A stretch of DNA of 64,000 nucleotides from Sweltsa coloradensis (lineage: Eukaryota > Arthropoda > Insecta > Plecoptera > Chloroperlidae): positions 1 through 64,000 of the forward strand of contig JAMZAV010006664.1 in assembly GCA_024449915.1 (NCBI GenBank), written 5' to 3'. The position numbers and the translations under genes are program-made. The notes beneath the pieces were generated by a model, which did not search any database, was not told the origin of the DNA, and saw only the letters and a list, made by a program, of their open reading frames with translations. Every line of letters starts with the position of its first letter. Position 1 is the first letter of the stretch. This document shows positions 22,302 through 31,660 of the stretch, in pieces.

Positions 22302-22865
22302 GTGATGAGTGAATCTTTCACGGGGGTTTGCAACAAACTTTCAACTGTGGATGGAATGTAGGGGGAGGGGGAATCTCAAGCTGACCTTTTGGAGCAGTTC
22401 CTTGAACTGAAAAAGGAATTCATCCCAGGAGACTCAAAGATTCTAGACGGAGCATCTCTGTAGAAACTGTAAGTTCAATATACTTTTTTAAACTACATGA
22501 GATACCGTACCATGTGTGTCTTGTAAACTTGTAGTCTTCATTGTTAATTTGGTTTAAGGGTGAATGGAGGGTGTGCCCTGTTGATGAAGAAGAAGTGCTG
22601 AGAGTAATCACCCGAGGGTACCCTGTCAGTGTGGCTTTTTCGGGGGGGTACTCCGAACCAATGGGCTCTGAACCGAAGGATCCACCAATGGATGGCTGAT
22701 GCTGACTTGTAGGTTGTAAGAGTGAAAGTAAGTGCGGGTTATGAATCGTATCGTAAGGTGTAAATCAACACAGTAAAACGTACTTCGAACTTTCAAGTGC
22801 GCGACGCGCGTTTAGTCGTTATATTTAAATTCAAGATAGTTAATAATGTAAGCTTTGTAATTTGT
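22302..22865. other. No recognisable feature
   Basis: This is unique-looking sequence between the LTR and the hAT N-terminal remnant. A 5' end of the hAT element was looked for here (TAGGGATG) and not found. Confidence 0.4.
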
Positions 22866-23035
22866 TATGGTTTTATAAAATGTCGAATAAAAAAAGTCCG
22901 AAAAAAGCGCAAACTGAAGGCCGATAAAATATTAAAGCAAGATAAACTTCCAAAAATTAGTAAATTCTTTATAAAGAAGAAACTGAAAGACACAGATATC
23001 ATAGAAGAGAGTGATAGTGATGACACTTTCAGCAA
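22866..23035 (+). pseudogene. hAT/ZMYM-type N-terminal exon remnant
   Basis: The frame reads KKRKLKADKILKQDKLPKIS, followed by KFFIKKK and an acidic run ESDSDD. A basic KKRK stretch followed by KLPKIxxFF is a common N-terminus of hAT transposases and ZMYM-like proteins. It may be the start of the hAT whose C-terminus lies at 25.29-25.89 kb, with later insertions between. The identification rests on a short motif. Confidence 0.4.
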
Positions 23036-23128
23036 AACAATTCACTGCCTGTTTACCGCTTTCTGAGTGGTTAGCTTCTAAATATAAATGTATACGTTTA
23101 CTTGTTATTTCTCATTTACCTTTTTCAG

Positions 23129-23232
23129 ATGCTGTTAGACGCAACAACCTAACAAAGAGTGCAAGTGAGCAAGAGATCGAGGTAGCCGTTAAACAATGGC
23201 TTCTTCACGCCAAACCGTGGGCTGAGAAGTAA
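23129..23232 (+). other. Exon-like open segment of unknown nature
   Basis: A polypyrimidine tract plus TTTTTCAG precedes an open frame beginning DAVRRNNLTKSASEQEIEVA and ending in a stop at 23230-23232. The domain is not recognised. It could be a last exon of the preceding remnant or chance. Confidence 0.25.
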
Positions 23233-23391
23233 AGAACAAACTCCAAGGTATCACTTTTTTTCATTAAAATTATGTTTCTTAATATTTGCTGAAGGTAGTT
23301 CATGACGTCAATCGTCCAGAACGAAACATTGGTTTGACATGTAACTAAAAAATGTGCACAAAATCCAAAGTAAGGAAATGCAAAGAGTTTA

Positions 23392-23670
23392 ATTGATTGA
23401 TTGGAAATTGCTTAACGTCTCATATTTATGCAACTTGGCTAATCGAGACGAAGGGAGAGACGTAAGGGATGACGCGGGGGGAAAAGGGGTGGACAGGCCT
23501 GTGCTGGTTAGAACCAACCGCAAGCGTATGGGGAGGGCAGAGGTTCCCCCACGTCGTGATCGTCTCGGTCTGTGTCATCATCCGTCCTTGTTGTCATTGT
23601 CGTCGCCATCGGGGAGGTAGTCAATCACGTGCCAAACCACGAGAAGTTTGCAGGTTGGAATTTGATGGCC
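23392..23670 (-). repeat. Repeat A copy 9 (internal deletion)
   Basis: Both ends are present: ATTGATTGATTGGAAATTGC on the left and GGTTGGAATTTGATGGCC on the right. About 80 bp between GGGGAGGTAGTC and AATCACGTGCC is missing compared with copy 1. The right edge touches a DUF7869-like remnant without a gap. Confidence 0.75.
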
Positions 23671-24372
23671 CAAGAGGAAGAGGATAGGATAGGTATTTTT
23701 AATAAATTTTGGATCGACCTAAGTTGGGATCAACGTAAGGTTTACGTTGTTAGTATGATTGATATCTCAACAACATCAAAAACTAAGTTTGGACCAAAGT
23801 CTAGGAGGAAATCCTCCTATTTCTACCACCTACAAATCAATACTGATAAGATGCCAGTCTGCCAAAAATATGTGGTATAAAAGAGTGGAGTGTGCGTTAC
23901 TGGCTAGGGCAACACAAGCACGGCATGGTGGCAAGTAAAGGAATGTGAAACTCTCGTAATAAGAAAAGAGCCAAAAGAGCAACTTAAACAGGTCCTTAGG
24001 TCATTCTTCGAGTCGTTGCCGAAGCCACCCTCTCACTACTGCCGCAAGTCGTCAAGCAAACTATATTTAGAAACACTAATCCCTTCCAAATCCTATTTGT
24101 ATGAGGTGTATAAGACTAAATGTTCTCAAGAGGAAAAGCCTTTTTTGTGCCGCACAATATTCAATGAGGTATTAACCGAAATAAATCTGGCATCTTTAAC
24201 CCAAAAAAGAACCAGTGTGATATTTGTGTTGGCCACAATACTGGCGATGTTGATAATGAGGTTTATACCCAGCACATTGCCGATAAAAATCGTGCATGGC
24301 AAGAAAAGGAACAGGACAAGCTTGACGCCATCCAAGGTAAGTGTAATGTACTTACCATGGATTTACAGGCCG
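23671..24372 (+). pseudogene. DUF7869-family protein remnant 1 (N-terminal and middle part)
   Basis: Pieces in several frames keep the family order. Near 23.68-23.88 kb there is FNKFW and SSYFYHLQINTDKMPVCQKY. Then FFESLPKPPSHYCRKSSSKL and YLYEVYKTKC, a CDICVGHNTG cysteine pair near 24.21 kb, and TMDLQAVKL near 24.36 kb. This architecture (CxxC region followed by a DUF7869 RNase H-like half) is widespread in invertebrate genomes as multicopy uncharacterised proteins, and probably transposon-derived. The DUF7869 half is missing here, as the sequence changes after LQAVKL. Confidence 0.6.
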
Positions 24373-24715
24373 TCAAGCTTGACGAGCTGTTGATAGATTT
24401 TCGATCCGAAATGCAAACTGATTGTGGAATCATTGAGACGAGCGAACAGAAGCATAATAGGTATGGTTTAACGAAAGGTATGCTTAATGATCGTGGTTAT
24501 CAGATTAAACGAGATCAAATAGTGCAACCTAGCACTGCCGACGGTCGAAATGAAAATAACAGTGAACGCATTAGTTGTGTAGAGGTTCAGGGTAAACGAC
24601 TACCTGAAGTTATTTACAAACAAATGAAAGTGAGGGTAAAGTAAGATAGACAGGGCATAATAAAACCACCTGTTAACAAGGTAAAGCAAATTAACGCGAA
24701 TATACTAAAAACGCT
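24373..24715 (+). other. Open segment of unknown nature
   Basis: An open frame continues to 24644 without a known domain (it includes KHNRYGLTKGMLNDRGYQIK). It could be the region before the Gypsy pol piece that follows, but no motif confirms this. Confidence 0.25.
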
Positions 24716-25235
24716 TTAGGTAAGGACCGTGCAAGTTGAAAACCTACCACCAAATAGTGAATGCATAATTATGAGTAAACAGTATGGAAGGTTGTACAAA
24801 GAGAATGAAGGTGCACACGATGGTATGGCAACAGATTTATTGTTCGAACCCAGAGATCTCAAGATACATGGGCTACATGTAGCTAGAATAGTGTGTAAGG
24901 AAACATGTGCAAAACTCTTGTGCCAATTAGGGTTGTGAACACGACCCAGGCTCATATAAAGCTACGTGCACGAACGAATCCTGTATGGCAGAGGGAAGGC
25001 TAAGGAGCTATTTTTGGAATTAAATACTTTAGGCCTTACCTATATGAACGCCATTTCTTGTTAGTAGGCGATCACCTATCTCTTAAAAGTATGCTTACAC
25101 CTGAAAAACAGTCTTGTCGACAAAAACAATTAGTCTGTCACTTTATCAGAGTATGACTTTAGATACGAGTATCGTCCTGGTAAGAAGATTTCTCATGTAG
25201 ACGCCTTATCACGACTGACCGTTAATGTGGCGCGA
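24716..25235 (+). pseudogene. Ty3/Gypsy pol scraps (post-protease linker and RNase H)
   Basis: Near 24.73-24.94 kb the frame resembles the conserved stretch between protease and reverse transcriptase (NLPPNSECIIM, LLFEPRDLKIHGLHVAR). The reverse transcriptase core is deleted. RNase H pieces follow: YFRPYLYERHFLLVGDHLSL, then in another frame YDFRYEYRPGKKISHVDALS at about 25.15-25.22 kb. The HVDALSRL ending is a hallmark of Gypsy RNase H. It is internally deleted and frameshifted, and abuts a hAT remnant on its right. Confidence 0.7.
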
Positions 25236-25289
25236 GTCGAATCGGCCAATGATGTTGGGGAGTATGAGCCGATATGGGATAAGGAACGA

Positions 25290-25891
25290 ATAAGAGTAAA
25301 TCAGAGAAGATCCTCAGAATTGAGCCCAGTCCTCAACAAAGTGGCTGCATTGCATCCCCGGTACAAGGCCGTAAGGTATTTGGAACCTGCAGAACAGACG
25401 CTCACCTGGGCAAGCCTACAAAGAGAAGCCGCATTGTTAAGTACACCTGTTGCTGTACGGAATGAAGACGAAGGGGTAAATGACCGACATCCCGACTCGG
25501 ACTTTGACGACTTTGATGTAGATGATCTACCCCGAAAAGATCTCGAGGTGGAGGCATTGAGGAAGAATCGGATTCCGAAGAGAACATTCCTGCCGAAGAC
25601 AAGCTTGACCACGAGATCCAAGCTTACAAAGAGCACACAAAACCAGCGGAGGGAACAGACCCATTACAGTGGTGGAAAATAAACTGTAAATCATATCCGC
25701 ACCTGGCTCAACTTGCCAAGAAATACTTGTGCGTTGTAGGTACAAGTGTGCCTTGCGAGCGAATGTTCAGCAAGGCGGGCAGGATCGCTACTAAAAGCAG
25801 AAGCCGACTGACAGGGGAACACATCAGCGACCTGATGTTCCTAAACAGCATGCTCGCTTATGATCAAAGAGAAGAAGAAACCGACAAATGA
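25290..25891 (+). pseudogene. hAT transposase C-terminal half
   Basis: VAALHPRYKAVRYLEPAEQ near 25.34-25.40 kb matches the ZBED/hAT LDPRFK block. A frameshift near 25.53-25.55 kb leads to LQWWKINCKSYPHLAQLAKK, then VPCERMFSKAG and RSRLTGEHISDLMFLN, ending with a TGA at 25889-25891. This is the hAT dimerisation domain (Dimer_Tnp_hAT). Gypsy RNase H sequence lies directly upstream, so one of the two elements was broken by the other. The 3' terminus of a hAT is found at 26.92-26.94 kb. Confidence 0.75.
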
Positions 25892-26779
25892 ACTGCTTCT
25901 AATCTAATACTATCTATTCGAAGTCAACGCAAAAAAAAACAAGTGTCAACCCCAGCAAAGTGCACGTGTTTTTTCATAATTTAAACTTTAAAGTGCACGT
26001 GTTTTTTTTAATCATTTTATTAAACAACATTTATAAAGTGTAAATAATTTAAAAGTAAGGATTGAGGAATGTGTTAGGCTAAGTTTCACCCGGATAACGA
26101 TGTGGAATTTAAAAAAAACTTAATGCTACATGATATTTTGTCATAACAATAACATAAATCAATCAATGTAAAACCCTGTTCGGTAGCAAATAAAGATAAG
26201 CAGCAGCTCCTCGATGATGCGTGAGTTGTTGGCGAGCACCCAAGTGATACGTTATGTAACATGAGGACCCCCTCCCCCCTTCCCACAACAGGCTATGAGT
26301 GAAGATTTATTTTCTGGTTGTTTGTTTATGCTATGAGATAAGTTTTTGTGGCAGCAGCAATGCGTCCCTCACCCATACCGATGACTCATTCTGCCTTATA
26401 TTTTACGAGATAAAAATGTAAAGAGACCACATGTTAAATCTTTCTTCATCGTCGATCACTCTCTCTCGATGTATCAAGACGGCCTTCGCATTTGTTTCCT
26501 TGATGACTCTGAAGTTGTTCGAGCGCCCTGTGTATGACAGGCCATCGACCTTGGCGCGTGATAAAAGTGGGCCTGTCCGTACTAGTTTACGGGCGAGCTG
26601 GCACGGCTGTCATCTAGCCGCTCGCAGCTCCGTCACGTTGAGTGGGCGGGCCTGGGGGGTGGGGGTGGGAGGGGGAGCGGGAGCGGTGACGGTCTCGCCA
26701 TACTGCTTGTGCATATAAAGTTGTTATCACAACCACGCTCTCAATAAACCAGCACTCAATGACACAAAAATTCACAAAA
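25892..26779. other. hAT 3' flank: short tandem repeat and promoter-like region
   Basis: AAAGTGCACGTGTTTTTT occurs twice near 25.96 and 25.99 kb, each with a CACGTG E-box. A GC-rich stretch at 26.56-26.70 kb is followed by GCATATAAAG (26.71 kb) and CAATAAACC (26.74 kb). No coding feature is recognised. It may be noncoding sequence of the hAT or an LTR-like remnant; no paired copy was found. Confidence 0.35.
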
Positions 26780-26938
26780 TTTAATAAAATTAACTTATTG
26801 ACGATTAATTGCGATATTTATAAAAAAGCCATATCGTCGCGATATTTTTTGGCAACGATATAATCGCGATTAATCGCGATATTATTTATATTTCGGCAAG
26901 ATTATCGATATGACTTTTCATATCGTTTGACATCCCTA
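26780..26938 (+). mobile_element. hAT right end with ATCGCGAT subterminal repeats
   Basis: Many copies of GATATATCG/ATCGCGAT-type motifs (for example ATAATCGCGATTAATCGCGA) end in CATATCGTTTGACATCCCTA at 26919-26938. TTGACATCCCTA is a hAT-type terminus. It abuts the R2-type reverse transcriptase reading frame exactly, so the hAT appears to have jumped into the R2 sequence. The first 8 bases after the end, ATAACAAC, would be the target-site duplication, but the left end was not located. Confidence 0.6.
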
Positions 26939-27744
26939 ATAACAACGGCCATCAAATGCGGAGAGAAAACAGTGAATATCGCGATAAAAAGGGGTGTGAA
27001 GCAGGGAGACCCGCTAAGCCCCCTGATATTCAACTGCATTATGGACCCGATCCTAGCGGCCATTGAAACCCTGGGAGTCGGCGTCAAAAACGCTGATGAG
27101 GAGATCTCTGTGCTGGCCTTCGCAGACGACCTAGTGCTCACGGCCGCGACCGCGGACGGAGCACACGAGCAATTACAGCTGCTCGACCTCTTCCTGAGTG
27201 ATCTTGGTATGACACTGGATGTTGCTAAATGCAAAGTGCACCAAATCATCGCAGAAAGAGGTACATGGTACGTCGGCCAGCCAAAGATTATCCTGAGAGA
27301 GACCGAAGTGGAGCAACTCAAAGAGTCCAAGGGTAACAAATACCTGGGAATGGGCTGGACATCCTTTGCGGGTTTAGAGGGTGTAGAATGCACAAATACC
27401 ATGCAAGAGACAGTAAAGAGATTGGAGAAAGCGAAACTCAAGCCCTGTCAAAAGGTCCACATATGGCAACAGTACATGGAGCCCCACTTCTTATACTCGT
27501 TGACCATGGGCCGAGAGTCCATCAGCACCTTAGAGGGGGCTGACAGGTGCTTGAGTAACGCGATTAAACGTATCCTACATGTGCCCGATTCTACACCCAA
27601 CGGTCTTTTCTACGTGAAGGTAAAAGATGGAGGCCTAGGAAAACACGAACTGGCAAGGATGGTTGAGCGGAGCAGACTCAAAGGCATAAGTGACATCTAT
27701 GCAGACAAAGATAAGAAGGGATCTGGTAGCGATACCAGGTAGCC
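26939..27744 (+). pseudogene. R2-clade non-LTR reverse transcriptase, 3' part
   Basis: An open frame of 271 codons runs from the hAT terminus to a TAG at 27740-27742; its first four codons are hAT sequence. Motifs are RGVKQGDPLSPLIFN (residues 22-36), AFADDLVL with both catalytic aspartates (64-71), a KYLGMGW palm-to-thumb block and DGGLGKHELARM. These match R2-type elements, which insert into 28S rRNA genes. The N-terminal zinc fingers, the first RT motifs and the C-terminal zinc finger plus endonuclease are absent. The 28S sequence directly downstream starts at the canonical R2 cut position, which strongly supports the assignment. The frame has no internal stop, so decay is recent or slight. 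Confidence 0.8.
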
Positions 27745-27745
27745 T

Positions 27746-27746
<1 letters not shown>

Positions 27747-27803
<57 letters not shown>

Positions 27804-27809
27804 TACTGT
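27747..27809 (+). rRNA. 28S rRNA gene fragment (R2 target-site downstream flank)
   Basis: 63 bp from TAGCCAAATGCCTCGTCATC through GGATTAACGAGATTCCTACT match the conserved eukaryotic 28S rRNA downstream of the R2 insertion site (cut between AAGG and TAGCC). By memory it is identical or nearly so to invertebrate 28S. Similarity ends abruptly at 27809, followed by TGGATTTTTTTTTT. Eight bases AGGTAGCC at 27737-27744 also equal the 28S sequence across the cut and supply the stop codon of the preceding frame. This is a relic and not a functional rRNA gene. Confidence 0.85.
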
Positions 27810-28320
27810 TGGATTTTTTTTTTGCTCCTATTTGTTGGATTTTGGTGTTTTTTGTTTGGTTGGATAACATTTGTATTTACTGAATAACTCACAGCCTTCT
27901 AGAGAGCTTTTTCTGCCAAATTGGCAATGCTTTATTTGTGGAGGTTATGTTTACATGTGTATTTGTAGAAGTGCCCAACTCTGGTATTTTTCTAATACTT
28001 CTTCCAAGAAATAAAGGATTTTTTTTTTTAAATTATATAGTTAGTAATAAGGATGATGTACATCCAAATCTTTTGTTTCTATCTTCAAAATTACTCGTGT
28101 AATGTGAGTTGAAACTTTTATGGGGCTACTTTGGACAGTAATTACGAAGAAGCTTGTCAAACAAAAGCATTTAAGAAACTGTAATGGAGGCAGGCCCTAG
28201 GTCTACTTAGTTAAATGTATTACAATTAGGCTTACATAGGCCTAGGTCTGACCTTATAATTAAGTAATATTTCAGTTCCATAAGCACGTTTCATTACATA
28301 GGTTAGTCCTAGGCCGCATC
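27810..28320. other. No recognisable feature
   Basis: T-rich sequence follows the 28S fragment, with an AATAAAGG near 28.01 kb. Nothing else is recognised. Confidence 0.4.
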
Positions 28321-28740
28321 ATGCGGAAAAAGCGTGTAAATGTACTTCCGGAAAAAAGTGTAATGGCAATGGATTTGGAAGCAAATGAAGTTAATGACAG
28401 TCAGAAAGAAACAGTTAAAAGAAGCAAAAGGTTGCACTACAAGATGTGCCTCCTAATGATCTCCCTGTAGCTCGTGGCACAATTAACTCTTGCGAAGCTG
28501 GCAGCTCTTGTCTCGCTGGATGCAATGGTGCTAGTGAGCGGCACACAACTGGTTCTTACAAAACTGGGGACTGGATCATTGCTCAGTTTTTAACTGGCAA
28601 AGATATCAAGAGCTTTGCTGGGCAGATAATAATGAACAATGACGATGGAACACTTAAAGTAGCCTAAGGCACATTGCAGAAAACCGCTTTCGCTGGGCAG
28701 ATACCGACAATATCGATAATGTTTTCTAGTCTCAAATTTT
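28321..28740 (+). pseudogene. Remnant of an uncharacterised multicopy invertebrate protein
   Basis: A first frame begins MRKKRVNVLPEKSV at 28321. A shifted frame carries YKTGDWIIAQFLTGKDIKSF, AGQIIMNNDDGTLKV and, after another shift, HIAENRFRWADTDNIDNVF. A GDW(V/I)-x-(V/A)-F ... G-I ... F-W-P/A-D pattern occurs near the C-terminus of transposon-like uncharacterised proteins in many invertebrates. I know no assigned function. At least two frameshifts make it a pseudogene. Confidence 0.4.
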
Positions 28741-30844
28741 CCGCAGACTAAGCCAGCCTTCTATACACAAAACAAATTAAACCATCAGCATCATTTTTCC
28801 AAATTAGCTTCCAACTCTAAAAATGCACTAACCATTCAGACATGTTATTTTAGTACAATTTAATATCCTCTTAAGACTCAGTATCCTAGCCGGAGGTATT
28901 TCTTTTCTTCCTATCGTCGGTAAAGTAGATGGTCAAATCTTCCGACATGGGGGCGGGTTCTTATGAAGCCTCTAACAAAAGAGCAGGCGACCGAGCTACT
29001 TTGGAGACCAGTCCGACCAAGACAATCTTAGAGATGAATGGAAAGTTGACAAAAGAAGCCCGAGTCGAGGAAAAGGGTCAGTTAGACCTGATCCTCTAAA
29101 AAAAAAAAAAAAATAGTAATAGTCTTCGCCTGGCGAGGAGATTCATTCATCCATAAAAATATTCAGTCATTAAAATTAATTTGACATATTTTACGGTATA
29201 ACCATGAAATCGCGATATCACGAGTAGTTTAATGTTGGATTTGAATAGTGCAACTCCTGTAACCCCAAAAAGTGTTTTTAAATGTAATTTTATGTGTATT
29301 TTAAACATAACTAGGTGTTGTTCGTTACATTTTCGTTAATTATGTAATTTCAGTATAATTTAGTAAGAACTAATTTAAATATGCCTAAGTATATCGATAT
29401 AATAAAACATGATTTTTATTGATAGGCCTATATATTATGGTGTTGAATTCCTACAGTAATAAATTAGATTGGAATCGTGTTATTATAGCTTGTATAAATT
29501 GTTTTTAGTGATTTTGATTCACCTATCACCTGATTAAAAATATACCAAACTTTTGTTTAAAAACATAATTTCGACTAATTAATTGTTCTACATTAAAAAA
29601 AGCTTGTCAAAATTTTGCTAGAAACGCTAAATATGGTATTATTTCCACTCATAGCTATAATAATTTTAATCATGGAAGCATGCGTTCGCAAACCCGTCTT
29701 CTATTGTTATAATGGGTCCGCGTGCGATGTTTGTCTGTCCAGTTTTGATTGCCTCCCACCAGTTATCATTTTAGAAACAAGAGTTGAACCTCCCGTTTGC
29801 GCTTGAGATAGGTTGGTATCTAGCCTACAAAGCTCAGCGCATCAATGAACAGCCAAGTATCCATTCAATGGGAATTAAATTATTCGTACAGTAATGTTGT
29901 CTGGTGCTTATTATTTTACACCAGAATTTCGCTCATTGTTTATAACATAGTTGTCAACCAAACCAACAAGTTATGCATGTTACATAATTAGTATGTATTG
30001 TAGGCGGTACACACAGAAATAAATGCAGACAGTTGTTATTTTTGTCAATACTAAAAATTAATTGATAAACACCACATGTAAAATTTATCAATATCACGAC
30101 CATTGGTGTTGGAGAATGTGGTATGTCCCAACATAAATCGTAGTAAATTAGTAGTAAATTCTTATAATAATTCTATAATTACAACACATTTCATCCAGTC
30201 AATCAAGCATTCAACCGGCCCAACTTTGCTTCAAATTCTTTAGTCGAAAACTTGAAATAAAGGTGGGAACCAAAATGTTTTCATCGAAACCCGAACAAAA
30301 GATCTATTGTCGTTCTACCCGTGAAAAAGGTATATTTTCCATGGCCATCTACAACGTTTTATATGCACTTTTATCTTATTCACATTTCACGTTCCTGGCT
30401 ATTTTGATGCTAAATAATTGATTATGCAAATGGGAGCGAGATTCTGCTTGGCTGAGAGCTGTTGTGAGCTGTGTGTTGTTTGAATTGTTTATTGCACCTA
30501 CCACTTTTGAAAAACAACAATTCACATGCGTTTTGTTGAGTTCTATAGGAATCCGATTCGCAGACCTTCCCAAAAATCACTCAAAGAAAAAATAATTATA
30601 GAGATAAGTTATTACTTATTAACGTATTATAGCTACTCGTAAACACTTTTAACCTATGTACACATTTTGTACCAGATATGACATAATATGTAGCATAGTA
30701 CTTTAGATTACAACAAATAACAATGCAAAATGGGTCTCGGTCTGAGTCCCATTTGATTTGAAAGGATCGACAATGCCCTACGAATATAATATAATATAAT
30801 ATCGTTCTCGAGTTGAACTGTACCTACACAAATTAAAAAAGTCC
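28741..30844. other. AT-rich stretch without recognised genes
   Basis: Apart from an A16 tract at 29.10 kb and short chance frames, nothing is recognised on either strand. Confidence 0.5.
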
Positions 30845-30918
30845 GCCCCAACCGGGAATCGAACCACGGATCTCCCACATTCCAGGTGGACGTCTTAACC
30901 ACTATAGACCATCAGGAC
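30845..30918 (-). tRNA. tRNA-like sequence, probably pseudogene or SINE head
   Basis: The 74-nt minus-strand sequence folds as a cloverleaf. It has a 7-bp acceptor stem including G-U pairs, a GTCT/AGAC D stem, a TCCAC/GTGGG anticodon stem with loop CTGGAAT, and a T arm with TTCGATT. The A box (TGGTCTATAGTGG) and B box (GGTTCGATTCC) are good. Two mismatches in the T stem and an anticodon (GGA) that does not fit the Glu/Asp-like body argue against a functional gene. Confidence 0.45.
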
Positions 30919-31062
30919 GGGTACATTTTAATCTCTGAATTGTAGTTGCATTATACATCTGAATGGATGGAACAGTACTGCAACGAATATCTGCTGCCTT
31001 TGAACTGACCACCAAACATAATTATAATGTCATTACCTTTACGCAGGTATGAGCGAGGGTTT

Positions 31063-31142
31063 ATTTCTCGATTTGGTTGATCGGGAAACACAAAAACAAT
31101 TACACCCACGGGAGTGTTTCCCGATCAACCAAATCGAGAAAT
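31063..31142. repeat. Perfect 29-bp inverted repeat (hairpin)
   Basis: ATTTCTCGATTTGGTTGATC (continuing to GGGAAACAC) at 31063-31091 is exactly complementary to 31114-31142, with a 22-nt loop. Outer GAGCGAG/CTCGCTC bases at 31051-31057 and 31157-31163 could extend pairing. The size would suit a foldback element or an RNA hairpin. No coding context is present. Confidence 0.7.
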
Positions 31143-31476
31143 GTACCTACACAGTTTCTCGCTCCTGTCCTGGGTTATGAGATGGCGAATCAGCGGCTAC
31201 CATCTAACCAATGGGTGAGTGAGCTCTCTCGCAACCTGACAATTCATTGATATGACCTTTGAGTATAGAACATACTCAATGATATGACGTTCTGACCACA
31301 CCTCAAACAAAAGTGGAAATAAACCAAATATGAAGTACAGGTTGTATGTGCGTTTTTATGATGGGAGAGTGGGAGCATTGGCGAATTTGGTGGTGGGGGG
31401 GTAAAAAACGGTTTCATACTAAACCACTATGAGGCTATTATAATGGTATATGACTATAAGAAAGAATGCAAAAATC

Positions 31477-31535
31477 TGATCTCGCTTGGACTCGAACCCA
31501 TGGCTTCCCACTCTGACCACTGAGCTACAGACGGC
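31477..31535 (-). repeat. Truncated tRNA-derived module
   Basis: On the minus strand TAGCTCAGTGGTCAGAG (A box and D arm) is followed after only about 12 bases by GGGTTCGAGTCC (B box). The anticodon arm is deleted. It is Pol III-promoter-like but not a tRNA. Confidence 0.5.
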
Positions 31536-31589
31536 GAATTAAAATCTGGTTTATTTGTTGTTTTAGGTGCATTGTTTAAACCATATTGT

Positions 31590-31660
31590 GAAGAGCTCAG
31601 TGGCCAGTGTCCGCCCGGCAAGTGGGGGACCTGAGTTCGATTCCCAGCGGTGTCGATTTG
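31590..31660 (+). repeat. tRNA-derived module
   Basis: GAGCTCAGTGGCCAGTG (A box) and GAGTTCGATTCC (B box, 31633-31644) have tRNA spacing. It faces away from the minus-strand module at 31.48-31.54 kb, making a head-to-head pair separated by about 55 bp. Confidence 0.5.

Noticed and set aside
23129..23232. Similarity of this open segment to the C-terminus of mariner transposases
   Set aside because: Only a vague E-x-x-x-A-V-x-x-W-L pattern; not enough to assign.
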